The translations under genes and the position numbers were made by a program. A stretch of DNA of 64,000 nucleotides, taken from the NCBI GenBank assembly GCA_019636235.1, contig JAHBXW010000002.1, positions 310,001 through 374,000 of the forward strand. The letters are read 5' to 3'. The stretch's first letter is position 1, and each line of letters starts with the position of its first letter. Source of the DNA: Planctomyces sp. (GTDB lineage: Bacteria > Planctomycetota > Planctomycetia > Planctomycetales > Planctomycetaceae). The notes under the pieces are model-generated. The model had not been told where the DNA came from. It ran no database searches and saw only the letters and a list, made by a program, of their open reading frames with translations. Of this stretch, positions 36,881-46,049 are shown piece by piece.

Positions 36881-37798
36881 ATGCATCCGATCACGCTGGC
36901 GGCGACGACGGGACGATGCGGGACGACGTTCCTCGAGCGTTCGCTGCAACTGTCCTACGGCGAAGGTCCGCAGTGGATTTCGCACGAGCATCTGCGGCAG
37001 AACGTGACGCAGGTCGCGCCGTTTCATCGCAGTTTCGAGCCGGCGGACCGCGAGGGGATGCTGTCGCCGGAGGTGACCGGCTTGCTGGCTGACTGGCGGC
37101 GGATTTCCGAGACGGCGCCGGTCGTCGATTTCGGCTGGACGATGCGGTCACTGATCCCCTGGATGCACTCGGAGATCGGCGATCAGTTGCGGGTGATCCA
37201 TCTGCATCGGCACCCCGTGGCGGTGGCGGCGTCATTCAAATTGATCGGCAGTTACAGCGATTATCAGGCGCCCAACTGGGCATTGACGCCCTCGCATCCC
37301 AGGGCGCTGTTTCCCCAGTTCCAGTCGCGGTGGGGGAACATGGGGCCGTTTGAAAAATGCTTGTACTTGTGGCTGGAGGCGAACGCCTTCGCCCGGGAGC
37401 TGCCGGACCGGATTCCAGGTCTGCAGATGCTGGACGTGCGCAGCGAATCGCTGTTCAAATCGCCGGAGGTGCTGCGTCGGGTGGCGCAGTTCACCGGATT
37501 TGCGGACTGGCGGCCGGACTGTCCGCTGGTTCCGAGCGAGGAGAAGAATGAACGGGCCGTGTTCTGCCTGGAGCGGCGTCCGCTGGGCGAGGAATGGAAG
37601 ACGTACCAGCGGCATCCGGAGGTGATCGAACTGGCGGAGGCGATGGGCTATGACATGAGCCCGGAGTTCGTGGGCGCCAGCATCCACAAGTACCAGTTGC
37701 CGGACGGGTGGCTGCCGTTGTTGCGGAACCGCTCGGGATACTGGGTCGTCAAGGAGCGGGTCGGCAAGCTGTTGCGGCAGGCGGGGCTGCGGAAGTGA
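36881..37798 (+). CDS. Sulfotransferase family protein (3 of 3)
   Basis: 305 residues, with GGAGGAGG just upstream of the ATG. The P-loop AATTGRCGTTFLERSLQL lies at the very N-terminus and VIHLHRHPVAVAASF is the second PAPS motif. More like copy 1 (TGRCGTT) than copy 2. The C-terminal part is basic and probably membrane-proximal. Confidence 0.8.
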   Translation: MHPITLAATTGRCGTTFLERSLQLSYGEGPQWISHEHLRQNVTQVAPFHRSFEPADREGMLSPEVTGLLADWRRISETAPVVDFGWTMRSLIPWMHSEIGDQLRVIHLHRHPVAVAASFKLIGSYSDYQAPNWALTPSHPRALFPQFQSRWGNMGPFEKCLYLWLEANAFARELPDRIPGLQMLDVRSESLFKSPEVLRRVAQFTGFADWRPDCPLVPSEEKNERAVFCLERRPLGEEWKTYQRHPEVIELAEAMGYDMSPEFVGASIHKYQLPDGWLPLLRNRSGYWVVKERVGKLLRQAGLRK

Positions 37799-37820
37799 GG
37801 TTCCGATTACTGAGCGTGCA

Positions 37821-38798
37821 TTGAAGATTTCTCTGGTCATCCCGACGTACGGGCGCGAGGAGGTCCTCGTGGACTCGATCCGCGCGCTGTTGCCGCAGCT
37901 CGAATCGGACGAGCTGATCGTCGTGGACCAGACTCCGCGGCACGAACCGGCGACGGAGCAGGCGCTCTCGGCCTGGCAGTCGTCATCGGCGATCCGCTGG
38001 ATTCGCCGGGACCAGCCATCCATTGCGCAGGCGATGAACGCGGGGCTGCTGGCGTCGGAGGGGGAGGTGGTGCTGTTTCTGGACGACGACATTCGCCCGG
38101 GATCGGGGCTGGTGTCGGCGCACCGGGAGGCGCATCGGGAGTTTCCGGAGGCGTGGGGCGTCGTGGGGCAGGTGCTCCAGCCGGGGGAGCATCCCGGGCG
38201 GCGGGCGGCCTGGACGAGCGACGAAACGCTGCGAGGGGACCTTGGGTTTCCGTTCTGGTCCGACGAGCGGGCGTGGATTTCGAACGTGATGGCGGGGAAT
38301 CTGTCGGTCAAGCGGAAGCGGGCGCTGGAGATCGGCGGTTTCGACGAGAATTTTTCAGGGTCGGCGTACCGGTTTGAGACGGAATTCGCCCGGCGGATCG
38401 TGCGGGCCGGAGGGCGAATCCTGTTCGAGCCGGCGGCCCGGATCGATCATTTGCGGGCGGAACGCGGCGGGACAAGAGCCAAAGGCAGCCATTTGACCAG
38501 CGCATCCGGCCGACACGGCATGGGCGATTATTATTTCGCGCTGCGCCACGGGCGGCCGCTGGAGGCGGCGCGGTACATTTTGAAGCGGCCGTTTCGGGAG
38601 GTCGCGACGCGATTTCACCTGCGGCATCCGTGGTACATTCCCGTCAAACTGGTCGGCGAGCTGCGCGCGCTGCTGTCCGCGTGCGTTGCGGCGAGCCGGC
38701 CCCCCCGGCTGATTCCGAGCAATTCGGAGGGCGGGACCCGGGGCATCGAACGTTCCGCTGACCGCGAGGACGCATCCGTCACAGCGGCGGGCCACTGA
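37821..38798 (+). CDS. Glycosyltransferase family 2
   Basis: 325 residues from TTG 37821. SLVIPTYGREEVLVDSIRAL, VVDQTPRH and LFLDDDIRPG define the GT2 core, and SGSAYRFETEFARRI is the acceptor-side motif. The family to which it belongs includes rhamnosyl- and galactosyltransferases, but the donor is not clear. Confidence 0.87.
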   Translation: MKISLVIPTYGREEVLVDSIRALLPQLESDELIVVDQTPRHEPATEQALSAWQSSSAIRWIRRDQPSIAQAMNAGLLASEGEVVLFLDDDIRPGSGLVSAHREAHREFPEAWGVVGQVLQPGEHPGRRAAWTSDETLRGDLGFPFWSDERAWISNVMAGNLSVKRKRALEIGGFDENFSGSAYRFETEFARRIVRAGGRILFEPAARIDHLRAERGGTRAKGSHLTSASGRHGMGDYYFALRHGRPLEAARYILKRPFREVATRFHLRHPWYIPVKLVGELRALLSACVAASRPPRLIPSNSEGGTRGIERSADREDASVTAAGH

Positions 38799-38801
38799 AT
38801 C

Positions 38802-40262
38802 ATGGCAACGATCTACTACGGCGCGGTCCTCCTGGTTTCGATGTATTGCCTGGCCGACTGGCGGCGGGGGCTGTACCTGTGCCTGATCATCGACGCGATC
38901 CGGGACCCGCTGCGGAAGATGACGGAAGGGCATCCCGTCGCGATGACGGTGATCGGTGTGGCGCCCTGGGGGGCGATTTTCCTGGGCGCGCTGATCAAGG
39001 AACGGGCCGCGGCGGCGGGGCTGTGGCGCCGCTACCCGATGGTCCGCAACATGGTGTACTGCCTGCTGTGCGCGCTGGTGCCGGCGGGCGTGCTGGCGTC
39101 GATCCTGTACCGCTCGGGTTATCTGCTGGCCGCGGTCGGCTCGGCGTCCTACCTCGTGCCGCTGTTGGGCATGACGGTCGGGTATCTGTTGGCGCGCAGC
39201 GAGAAGGACGTCCTGTCGCTGCTGCGGTTCTACGTGCTGGTCAACGCGATCATGCTGATCAGCGTGCCGCTGGAATACCTGAAGTTCGATGTTCCCGCGC
39301 TGGGGGGCATCGACGTGGTGTGGGTCCGTTATCACGGCAACTCGGTCGTGGCGCTGATGTGCGGGTGGTACCGCAGCCCGGACGTGATGGGCATGCACGC
39401 CGCGCACGTGCTGCTGTTCAGCGGGATTCTGCTGCTGCGTTCCGCGACGCCGACGACGCGAACGGCGTATGGCCTGATCGGCCTGTGGTCGACGGTGGGA
39501 CTGTTGTTGTGCGGACGCCGGAAGATGATCGGCATGCCGATCATCTTCGTGGTGACCTACGTGCTGTTGTGCCAGTGGCGGGGCATCTCGAAGGCGAGCG
39601 GCAAGCTGGTCGGCCTGGTGTGCGTCTGCCTGATCCTGGCGACCGGCCTGCTGATGACGCAGGAAGAAGCCGAGCAAGGCAACGAATACACCGACTACGC
39701 GATGACGCTGGTCACCGAGTCCAGCGAACGGGCGAACAAGACGTTCATCGGCCATACGGCGACGACGCTGCGGCAGGCGGGCATCCTGGGCAACGGGCTG
39801 GGCAGCGCGACACAGGGTCGGCATTACCTGGGCATCAAGACGACGGCTGACGCCCGCGGCTGGCAGGAGGATGGACTCAGTCGCCTGTTCGCGGAGCTGG
39901 GGATTCCGGGCGTGATTTTCGTGGTCGTCGCGGGCGTGCAGGCGCTGCTGTCGCTGGTTTACGCGTTGAAGCTCATTCCCCCGCATCATCCGGCACAGAC
40001 CTTGCAGATCGGCCTGCTGGGCACAATCGCCGCTGACCTGGTCTCGTACATGTTCTCGCATCAGTTGTTCAGCGGCGATCCGGCGAGCGCGATTCTCGTG
40101 ACTGTGATGTTCGGCGCCGTTCTAGGCGCTCCGCGCATTTACGCGCAATCGATGCAGCAGGCCGCCGCCGCCCGGAACGTCCGGCCGCGTTCCAGGTTCC
40201 CGTCCGCAGCGAGCCGCGGACTGGGCCAGCGCCCCCCCCTGCCCGAAGGGCGCCGGGGGTGA
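38802..40262 (+). CDS. O-antigen polymerase/ligase-like membrane protein (Wzy type)
   Basis: 486 residues and about eleven or twelve membrane segments, with a large external loop near residues 290-345 (EEAEQGNEYTDYAMTL to DGLSRLFAELG) that holds the conserved Arg/Gly-rich stretch LGNGLGSATQG. This layout is that of Wzy/WaaL proteins that polymerise or ligate repeat units at the periplasmic face. The C-terminal 50 residues are Arg/Pro-rich. Starts 3 bases after the preceding GT2. Confidence 0.8.
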   Translation: MATIYYGAVLLVSMYCLADWRRGLYLCLIIDAIRDPLRKMTEGHPVAMTVIGVAPWGAIFLGALIKERAAAAGLWRRYPMVRNMVYCLLCALVPAGVLASILYRSGYLLAAVGSASYLVPLLGMTVGYLLARSEKDVLSLLRFYVLVNAIMLISVPLEYLKFDVPALGGIDVVWVRYHGNSVVALMCGWYRSPDVMGMHAAHVLLFSGILLLRSATPTTRTAYGLIGLWSTVGLLLCGRRKMIGMPIIFVVTYVLLCQWRGISKASGKLVGLVCVCLILATGLLMTQEEAEQGNEYTDYAMTLVTESSERANKTFIGHTATTLRQAGILGNGLGSATQGRHYLGIKTTADARGWQEDGLSRLFAELGIPGVIFVVVAGVQALLSLVYALKLIPPHHPAQTLQIGLLGTIAADLVSYMFSHQLFSGDPASAILVTVMFGAVLGAPRIYAQSMQQAAAARNVRPRSRFPSAASRGLGQRPPLPEGRRG

Positions 40263-40310
40263 CTTCACTTCAGCCGGGCCTGTCCTTTCATCCCCTGATC
40301 CGGACACGCC

Positions 40311-40928
40311 GTGACACGTTCAACTCTCGAAACCCGTCAATCCCGCTCCAGCGGCGAAGCCGCGCCGACCATCCACGTGCGTGTGGGCAAATCCGACTGT
40401 CCCAGTCCGCATTCGCTGGCGAACAAAGTGGCTCGCGTCGCCTGGGCGACGACCTGGCTGCTGTTGTTCCGACCGACGCCCCGGCTGATGTATGGCTGGC
40501 GGCGACTGTTGCTGCGGCTGTTCGGAGCGCGGATTGGTCGAAACGCGCGCATCGCGGCGAGCGTGCACGTCTGGGCGCCGTGGAACCTCGAGGTGGGAGA
40601 CGAATCGGCCATCAGCCACAACGTCGACCTGTACAGCATCGACCGGATCCGGATCGGCGACCATGCGACGGTGTCGCAGTACGCGTTCCTGTGCACGGGC
40701 AGCCACGACATCACCGACCCGCGGATGGGACTGACGCATGCGCCGATTGAGGTCGGCGACCAGGCGTGGGTGTGCGCGCGGGCGTTCATTGGTCCGGGCG
40801 TGACGGTCGGGGAGGGAGGCGTCGCCGCGGCGGCGGCCGTCGTGACGAAGGACATCGCCCTGTGGACGGTCGTCGCCGGCAACCCCGCGCGGCTGCTGAA
40901 AGAGCGGATCCTGCGGACGGGGGACTGA
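40311..40928 (+). CDS. Hexapeptide-repeat acyltransferase (WcaF-like)
   Basis: 205 residues. A left-handed beta-helix is indicated by imperfect hexapeptide repeats (IGRNARIAASVHVW, VGDESAISHNVDL, IGDHATVSQYAFL, VGEGGVAAAAAVV) and the GSHDITDP loop with catalytic His typical of colanic-acid WcaF/VatD-type O-acetyltransferases. Probably O-acetylates the polymer using acetyl-CoA. Last rightward gene before the antisense GT2. Confidence 0.87.
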   Translation: MTRSTLETRQSRSSGEAAPTIHVRVGKSDCPSPHSLANKVARVAWATTWLLLFRPTPRLMYGWRRLLLRLFGARIGRNARIAASVHVWAPWNLEVGDESAISHNVDLYSIDRIRIGDHATVSQYAFLCTGSHDITDPRMGLTHAPIEVGDQAWVCARAFIGPGVTVGEGGVAAAAAVVTKDIALWTVVAGNPARLLKERILRTGD

Positions 40929-40964
40929 ACTTCCCTGGGGCGAACGTCGATGTCGCGCGGATGC

Positions 40965-41798
40965 TCAGACGTCGCCCGATTCCAGCTCGCGGATCTTCAG
41001 GCGAATGTCCTGGAAGTAGCGGAGCTTGAACTGGTTGAAAACCCAGCCGGTCCAACCGTCCAGAAAACCCAGCTTGGCGAAGTACGTCGTCGCGAAATAG
41101 AACCTTGCAAACCACCAGCGGTTCAGATTGCGGTACTTAAAGCGCTGACGCTTGTTCAGGCTGTTCCAGTATTCAGCGCCGGCCGTTTTCAACCACACAA
41201 AGCGATGGGCCTCCCAGCTTGAGTACTCATTGTGCTTGGCGATGTAGTGCTTCAGGCCGCGGTAGTCGTGATGGTCCAACCTGGCCGCGAGAGCGCCGAC
41301 ACTGCCCTGGAGCACGGGATGCTCGTGGACTTCCATGTCGAGGTGGCTCCAGCGGTCCTCGGGAAACCGCTCGTACTCGCCGGCTCCGACGCGAAACAGG
41401 GCCAGTTTCCGGAAGACGTCTCCATGCCGCAGCGGGCGGCCCATGAACCAGTTGTTGAACGAGATCCAGAAGCCAACATGCGGCGTGCCGCCCAGCGTCG
41501 CCCGGAGTTCGTCCAGGAACGGCTCGGTGACCTGCTCGTCGGCGTCGAGGAACAGCACCCAGGGGGTCTCGAAGGCATGGTTGCGAAGCACCCAGTTGCG
41601 CTTCTTGGGAAATTTGCCGTCCCAGGCGAATTCGAGGACTTTCGCCCCGCGGGCCTCGGCGACTTCGCGGGTCGCGTCCGTGCTGGCTGAATCGATGACG
41701 ACGACGTCCGCGAACGCTCCCCGGAGCGCATCGAGGCACCCGGGGAGGTTCTGTTCCTCGTTCCTGGCAGGGATGCAGACGGTGACGGGGAGGGGCAT
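40965..41798 (-). CDS. Glycosyltransferase family 2 (WaaE/KdtX-like), antisense to its neighbours
   Basis: 277 residues from ATG 41798. VTVCIPARNEEQNLPGCLDAL, VVIDSASTDATRE and LFLDADEQVTEPF are the GT2 motifs. FPKKRNWVL and EDRWSHLDMEVHEHPVLQG are typical of the WaaE/LpsA-like lipopolysaccharide-core branch. It is the only leftward gene in the biosynthetic core, facing the beta-helix gene across a 168-base gap and the acyltransferase tail to tail. It is probably transcribed separately. Confidence 0.87.
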   Translation of the reverse strand: MPLPVTVCIPARNEEQNLPGCLDALRGAFADVVVIDSASTDATREVAEARGAKVLEFAWDGKFPKKRNWVLRNHAFETPWVLFLDADEQVTEPFLDELRATLGGTPHVGFWISFNNWFMGRPLRHGDVFRKLALFRVGAGEYERFPEDRWSHLDMEVHEHPVLQGSVGALAARLDHHDYRGLKHYIAKHNEYSSWEAHRFVWLKTAGAEYWNSLNKRQRFKYRNLNRWWFARFYFATTYFAKLGFLDGWTGWVFNQFKLRYFQDIRLKIRELESGDV

Positions 41799-41966
41799 CG
41801 GAGTGGACTTGCTGACCGACTGGTCGTCGAGGGGCCGGAATTCGTATCTCGGGCGGAGTTGGCCGGCAATCCCGGGTCGTCGGGGCCGGCGGTTCCGGCG
41901 TTCCGAAGCGGCAGAGATTGGGCCTGAACTGTGCTCCGCGCGCCGGTTACCGGCAATTGCCGCCTG

Positions 41967-43655
41967 ATGCAGCCGCTTCCGAACACGGAGTCCGCGGCGG
42001 AACCGACGGCGCCGCGACGTCCCCTGCAACGGGCGTTTGACGCGTTGGCGCTGCTGGCGATCGGTCTGGCCGTCTGGTTCTGGCAGGGGCCGGGGCTGTT
42101 CGCCATGGGCCGACCGGCGGAGGTCTTTGTCTCACCGACCGGCAGCGACTGGGGCCGCGGCGACCGGGAGGACGCTCCGCTCGGGACGATCACGGAGGCG
42201 CTGCGCCGCGTGGCGCAGGACGGGACCGTGTGGCTTCTGAATGGCGAGTATGCGGAGCGGGTGCACGTCCGTCGAGGGGGAATTGAGGGCCGGCCGCTGA
42301 CGATTCGGGCCCTGACTCCGGGCGGGGCGGTGATCAGTTGGCGGCATCCGGAAGGCCTGCCGCTCGCGACGGAGTGGCGCGACGAGGGGGACGGCATCCA
42401 CTCCGCGCGGGTCCGCTGGCCGTTGTACTGGGTCCGCGACGGCGATCTGTCGCTGTTGCGCTTCCCGTGGATCGACCTCGACCGCTTTCGGGACTTCGTA
42501 CGCCGCCCGGGCAGTCGCGGTTGCTTCATCTGCCGGGACAACGTGCTGTACGTGCATCTGGACGGCGGGGGTCCGCCGGAAGGCCGCGGGCTGGCGACGC
42601 ATCGGGAGGTCCCTGCGCCGATGGACTGGGGCGTGTTTCGATCGGCGAATCTGTGGCTGGAAGCGGACCACATCCGGCTGCAGAACCTGCGGTTCGATTT
42701 CGGGATCGGCAGCAACGTACGGGTCTGGGACGCGGACGGCGTGTCCATCCAGGACTGCGTTTTCACCGGGGCCGTGCACGGGATCCGGGCGGGACTGGGC
42801 GCCCGCGCGCCGGCGCGGATCGAAGTCGACCGCTGCCTGTATCACAACCATCCCCAGCAGGAGTGGCGGCAGGGATGGCTGTCATGGCAGGAGCTGTACT
42901 CCCAGATCTCCAGCAATGGCCTGCTGTCGGCCTGGGGCCTGCCGGTGCGGGTGACGAACAGCGTCGCCGCGCACTGCGCCGATGGCCTGCAAGTCTCGCC
43001 GCAGTCTGGCTTCGATCAGACCAGCCTGCTTCGCGGAAACTGGCTGGGCTGCGTGACGGACGACGCGCTGGAGTTCGATGGGGACGCGTCGCGTGTGGAG
43101 CTGGAAGGCAACCTGCTGTTCAATTGTTTCGTGAGTTACGGCTGCAGTCCGGTGCTGGAAGGTCCGTTGCGGGCACGGGGCAACATCGCCTGGCAGTCGC
43201 CGCGACAGGCGTCGTACCACATCAAGTTTCTGGCGCCGCATCGCGGGCGGTGGCGGAACTCGGTCGTCCACGATGTCGTCTTCGAAGAGAACCTGTTCGT
43301 CGGGGGCGCGACGACGATGTGGAGTCCGGACGTGCCGGTTCGGAACAGCACGTTTCGGGAGAACTCCGTGGTCCGGATCGAGCCGCGATCCGTCGAGTTT
43401 CCCCCGGGGCTGACGATGACGGGGAATGACGTCCAGCTTCTCGAAGTCGGGGATTCGACTTCGGACGGGGAGGACGCCGACGGCGTGACCCGGGTGGCGG
43501 AGCAGCTGCGGGGCATGGGAGAGGGCCGGGCCTGGCGGCGGACGATCCAGTCGCTCGATCAGCGACCGGGGCCGGAGTGGCTGGACCTGGATGAGGAGCC
43601 GTCGACAAAGGAGGTTGCACGATTTGCCCGACGGCTGAGGAAGGCCTTGCCATGA
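41967..43655 (+). CDS. Right-handed parallel beta-helix protein (pectin-lyase fold)
   Basis: 562 residues from ATG 41967. A membrane segment near residues 23-42 is followed by VFVSPTGSD, the opening of DUF1565/beta-helix domains. Repeated coil patterns follow (IRLQNLRFDFGIGSNVRVWDA, VSIQDCVFTGAVHGIRAG, ARIEVDRCLYHNH, RVELEGNLLFNCF). Folds of this kind include polysaccharide lyases, epimerases and hydrolases; no catalytic set was identified here. Location next to wzy suggests it acts on, or binds, the exported polymer. Confidence 0.72.
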   Translation: MQPLPNTESAAEPTAPRRPLQRAFDALALLAIGLAVWFWQGPGLFAMGRPAEVFVSPTGSDWGRGDREDAPLGTITEALRRVAQDGTVWLLNGEYAERVHVRRGGIEGRPLTIRALTPGGAVISWRHPEGLPLATEWRDEGDGIHSARVRWPLYWVRDGDLSLLRFPWIDLDRFRDFVRRPGSRGCFICRDNVLYVHLDGGGPPEGRGLATHREVPAPMDWGVFRSANLWLEADHIRLQNLRFDFGIGSNVRVWDADGVSIQDCVFTGAVHGIRAGLGARAPARIEVDRCLYHNHPQQEWRQGWLSWQELYSQISSNGLLSAWGLPVRVTNSVAAHCADGLQVSPQSGFDQTSLLRGNWLGCVTDDALEFDGDASRVELEGNLLFNCFVSYGCSPVLEGPLRARGNIAWQSPRQASYHIKFLAPHRGRWRNSVVHDVVFEENLFVGGATTMWSPDVPVRNSTFRENSVVRIEPRSVEFPPGLTMTGNDVQLLEVGDSTSDGEDADGVTRVAEQLRGMGEGRAWRRTIQSLDQRPGPEWLDLDEEPSTKEVARFARRLRKALP

Positions 43656-44110
43656 GCCGGATCGCCTGGTGGGTGCTGCTGACGGGCGGGGGCTGGCTTC
43701 TGGCCGCGGGTGCCGGAGCATTGCTGGACGGGATTTTCTGGAGTTTGAGCCGGGATTACGTGTACGGGCCGAGGGAGTTTCTGCGCGAGGGCGTGCGCCT
43801 GGGGCCGCTCGTCGGCACGATGGTTGCTGCGGCTGCGACGGTCGGCGACGGCGCGGTTCCGAGCTGGCGATCGCTGCGGGGATCGCTGGCAACGCTGGTC
43901 GCCTGGGTGGCGGGATGCGCCGTCGCGTGCGCGTTGATTGGAGCGGTGGCGGCGTGGTGGTCGGCCGATTCGAACTTCAGCCGATTGCTGGCGCCGCCGC
44001 GGCGCGTGGGATTCTGCCGGGGACTGGCCGCCGGGACGGCGATCGGCACGGCGATTGGCGTGTGGTGGACGACGGTGCGGATCGTGCAGTCGCGTCGCCG
44101 GGGTGGATGA
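43652..44110 (+). CDS. Small membrane protein, unknown function
   Basis: 152 residues with about four hydrophobic segments (LLTGGGWLLAAGAGALL, LVGTMVAAAATV, WVAGCAVACALIGAVAA, GLAAGTAIGTAIGVWW) and short basic loops. No family recognised. Its ATG overlaps the stop of the beta-helix gene, so the two are coupled. Confidence 0.6.
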   Translation: MSRIAWWVLLTGGGWLLAAGAGALLDGIFWSLSRDYVYGPREFLREGVRLGPLVGTMVAAAATVGDGAVPSWRSLRGSLATLVAWVAGCAVACALIGAVAAWWSADSNFSRLLAPPRRVGFCRGLAAGTAIGTAIGVWWTTVRIVQSRRRGG

Positions 44111-44324
44111 CGGCGGCGTCGGGTGCGGAATGGACGTCGGCGACGAGGGTCGTCCGGAGGGCGGCGTGGCCGCGTTGCGGCCGGCCGATGATTGCACGAC
44201 GTCCGCGGGCCGGTTACGGTCTGACAGGCTGCTTTCACGTGCTCGGGGCCGCGAAGCGCGCTGACGGATCGTGCTCATGGGCGGGGCTTGGCCCGCCGGA
44301 CATCAGGAAAGTCGAATCTGGACT

Positions 44325-46022
44325 ATGGCGAGTCTGGCTGAAACCCGGGAACGGCTGATTGAGCCTGCCCCAACATCTCCGGTCGTGCCGTTCGCGGATC
44401 GCCTGCGCGGGAACCGCTGGGTCCCAGCCGTGGTGATGGCGGCGTTTCTGCCGCTGGTGTTCTGGCATCTCGCGGCGGTGCTGCAGAAGCCGCACTACCA
44501 GTTTCTGCTGGTGCTGCCGATCGCCGGCTGGGTGCTGGCCCGGGAACGGGACCTCGCGCCGGTGGCGCCGCGTCAGCGAATCTGGCTGGCCAGTCTGCTG
44601 GCTCTGATCAGCACGGCCGGTGCTCTGGAGGCTGCCTGGCGGTGGTCGCCGTGGCTGGGCGCGGTTTCGGCGCTGGTGGCCGCGATCCCCGCGCTGTGGT
44701 GGATCGGCGGCTGGCTGAAGGTCCGCGAATGGGGACCGACCTGGGTATTGTGCTGGCTGGCGATTCCGCTGCCGTTCGGGATGGACGAGCGGCTGATCCT
44801 GCGTCTGCGGGGCGTGAGCACGACGATGGCCAGCCACGTGCTGGACCGGCTGGGCGTGCTGCATCTGTCCTACTCCAACGTCATTGAACTGCCGGGGAAG
44901 AAGCTGTTTGTCGCGGATGCGTGCAGCGGCATTCATTCGCTGTTCGTGCTGATGGGGGCGAGCCTGTTCCTGGGGTTGTGGTTGCGCCGCCGGGCGCTGC
45001 ACATCGCGTTGTTGCTGGTCGCGACGTTCGGGATCGTGTTGATTGAAAACGTGTCGCGGCTGGTGGCGATCGCGGTGGGGGTCCGGGCCGGCGTGGACCT
45101 GACGGGCGGGGCGGCGCACGAGACGCTGGGTTTCGCGCTGTTCGGCGTGTCACTGCTGCTGGTGGCGACGACCGACCAGTTGCTGAAGTTTCTGCTGCCA
45201 ATCGGGGATGTGGCGCCGATCGACGCGCCGCCGGACGGATTCGCAATGCGCGAGGCGATTCTGCGGACGTCGACGTGGCTGCCGAAGGCGGGTGTGGCAT
45301 GGGCGTCCGTGGTGGGGCTGGCGGGGTTCATCGCCCTGGTGCAGATGCCGAAGAGCCTCCCGGCGATGAGTCAGTACGTCCCCCGGGACGTGAAGATTCC
45401 CGCGATGGCCGAGGACGACCTGCCGGAGCGGTTTGAAGGCTTCCGCCGTCAGCGGTTCGACGTCATCGACCGCGTGAAGGAGGACCCGTTCGGGGCGCAC
45501 AGTCAGCAGTGGACGTACGAAAGCGAGGACATGGCGGTCGTGGTGTCGGTCGACTACCCCTACGACGCGCTGCATGACTTGTCTCTGTGTTACGCCGCGG
45601 TGGGCTGGCGGATCCCCGAATCCGGAAAGTCGCTGCGTCCGGCGCCGGAGACTGTCGGCGCGACGGAAGGCGGCGCCGGCCAACTGGCGCAGGTGAACAT
45701 GACGCGGCCGCTGTTCGGCAGCGGCCTGGTGATTTACAGCGGCGTGGACGCGAGCGGCCGGACGGGCGCCATGATCAAGTCCGTCGTCGAAGGGGACGCT
45801 GGCGACCAGATGGCCCGCCGGCTGGAATCGCTGAAACGCGGGCGGGCGCCGCGAGCGGCCGCGCGGAGCGAAGGCCGGTCCGGAGGCCCCGTCGTGCAGA
45901 TTCAGTTGTTCGCCCAGTGCCCCGGGGACATCGACGACTTCCGCGAGGAACGCCTGAACCGCCTGTACCTGCACGCGCGCGAGCTGCTGCAGCCGAAGAT
46001 AGTCGAAGCGCTCCGTCAATAA
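44325..46022 (+). CDS. Exosortase fused to EpsI-like domain (XrtU-like), right copy
   Basis: 565 residues from ATG 44325; the open frame upstream to 44271 looks non-coding. The N-terminal two thirds are an eight-or-more-helix exosortase with Cys200 in DACSGIHSL, Arg245 in ENVSRLVAI and His265 in HETLGFALFG. After another membrane segment (about 325-343) an EpsI-like periplasmic domain follows (about 350-565, with PERFEGFRRQRFD and GWRIPESGKSL). The planctomycete exosortase U group has this build. The adjacent gene encodes a membrane TPR protein, and the PEP-CTERM substrate lies 1.9 kb downstream. Confidence 0.88.
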   Translation: MASLAETRERLIEPAPTSPVVPFADRLRGNRWVPAVVMAAFLPLVFWHLAAVLQKPHYQFLLVLPIAGWVLARERDLAPVAPRQRIWLASLLALISTAGALEAAWRWSPWLGAVSALVAAIPALWWIGGWLKVREWGPTWVLCWLAIPLPFGMDERLILRLRGVSTTMASHVLDRLGVLHLSYSNVIELPGKKLFVADACSGIHSLFVLMGASLFLGLWLRRRALHIALLLVATFGIVLIENVSRLVAIAVGVRAGVDLTGGAAHETLGFALFGVSLLLVATTDQLLKFLLPIGDVAPIDAPPDGFAMREAILRTSTWLPKAGVAWASVVGLAGFIALVQMPKSLPAMSQYVPRDVKIPAMAEDDLPERFEGFRRQRFDVIDRVKEDPFGAHSQQWTYESEDMAVVVSVDYPYDALHDLSLCYAAVGWRIPESGKSLRPAPETVGATEGGAGQLAQVNMTRPLFGSGLVIYSGVDASGRTGAMIKSVVEGDAGDQMARRLESLKRGRAPRAAARSEGRSGGPVVQIQLFAQCPGDIDDFREERLNRLYLHARELLQPKIVEALRQ

Positions 46023-46049
46023 TTCCGGCCGCCGGCCGTCCTCATCGCC

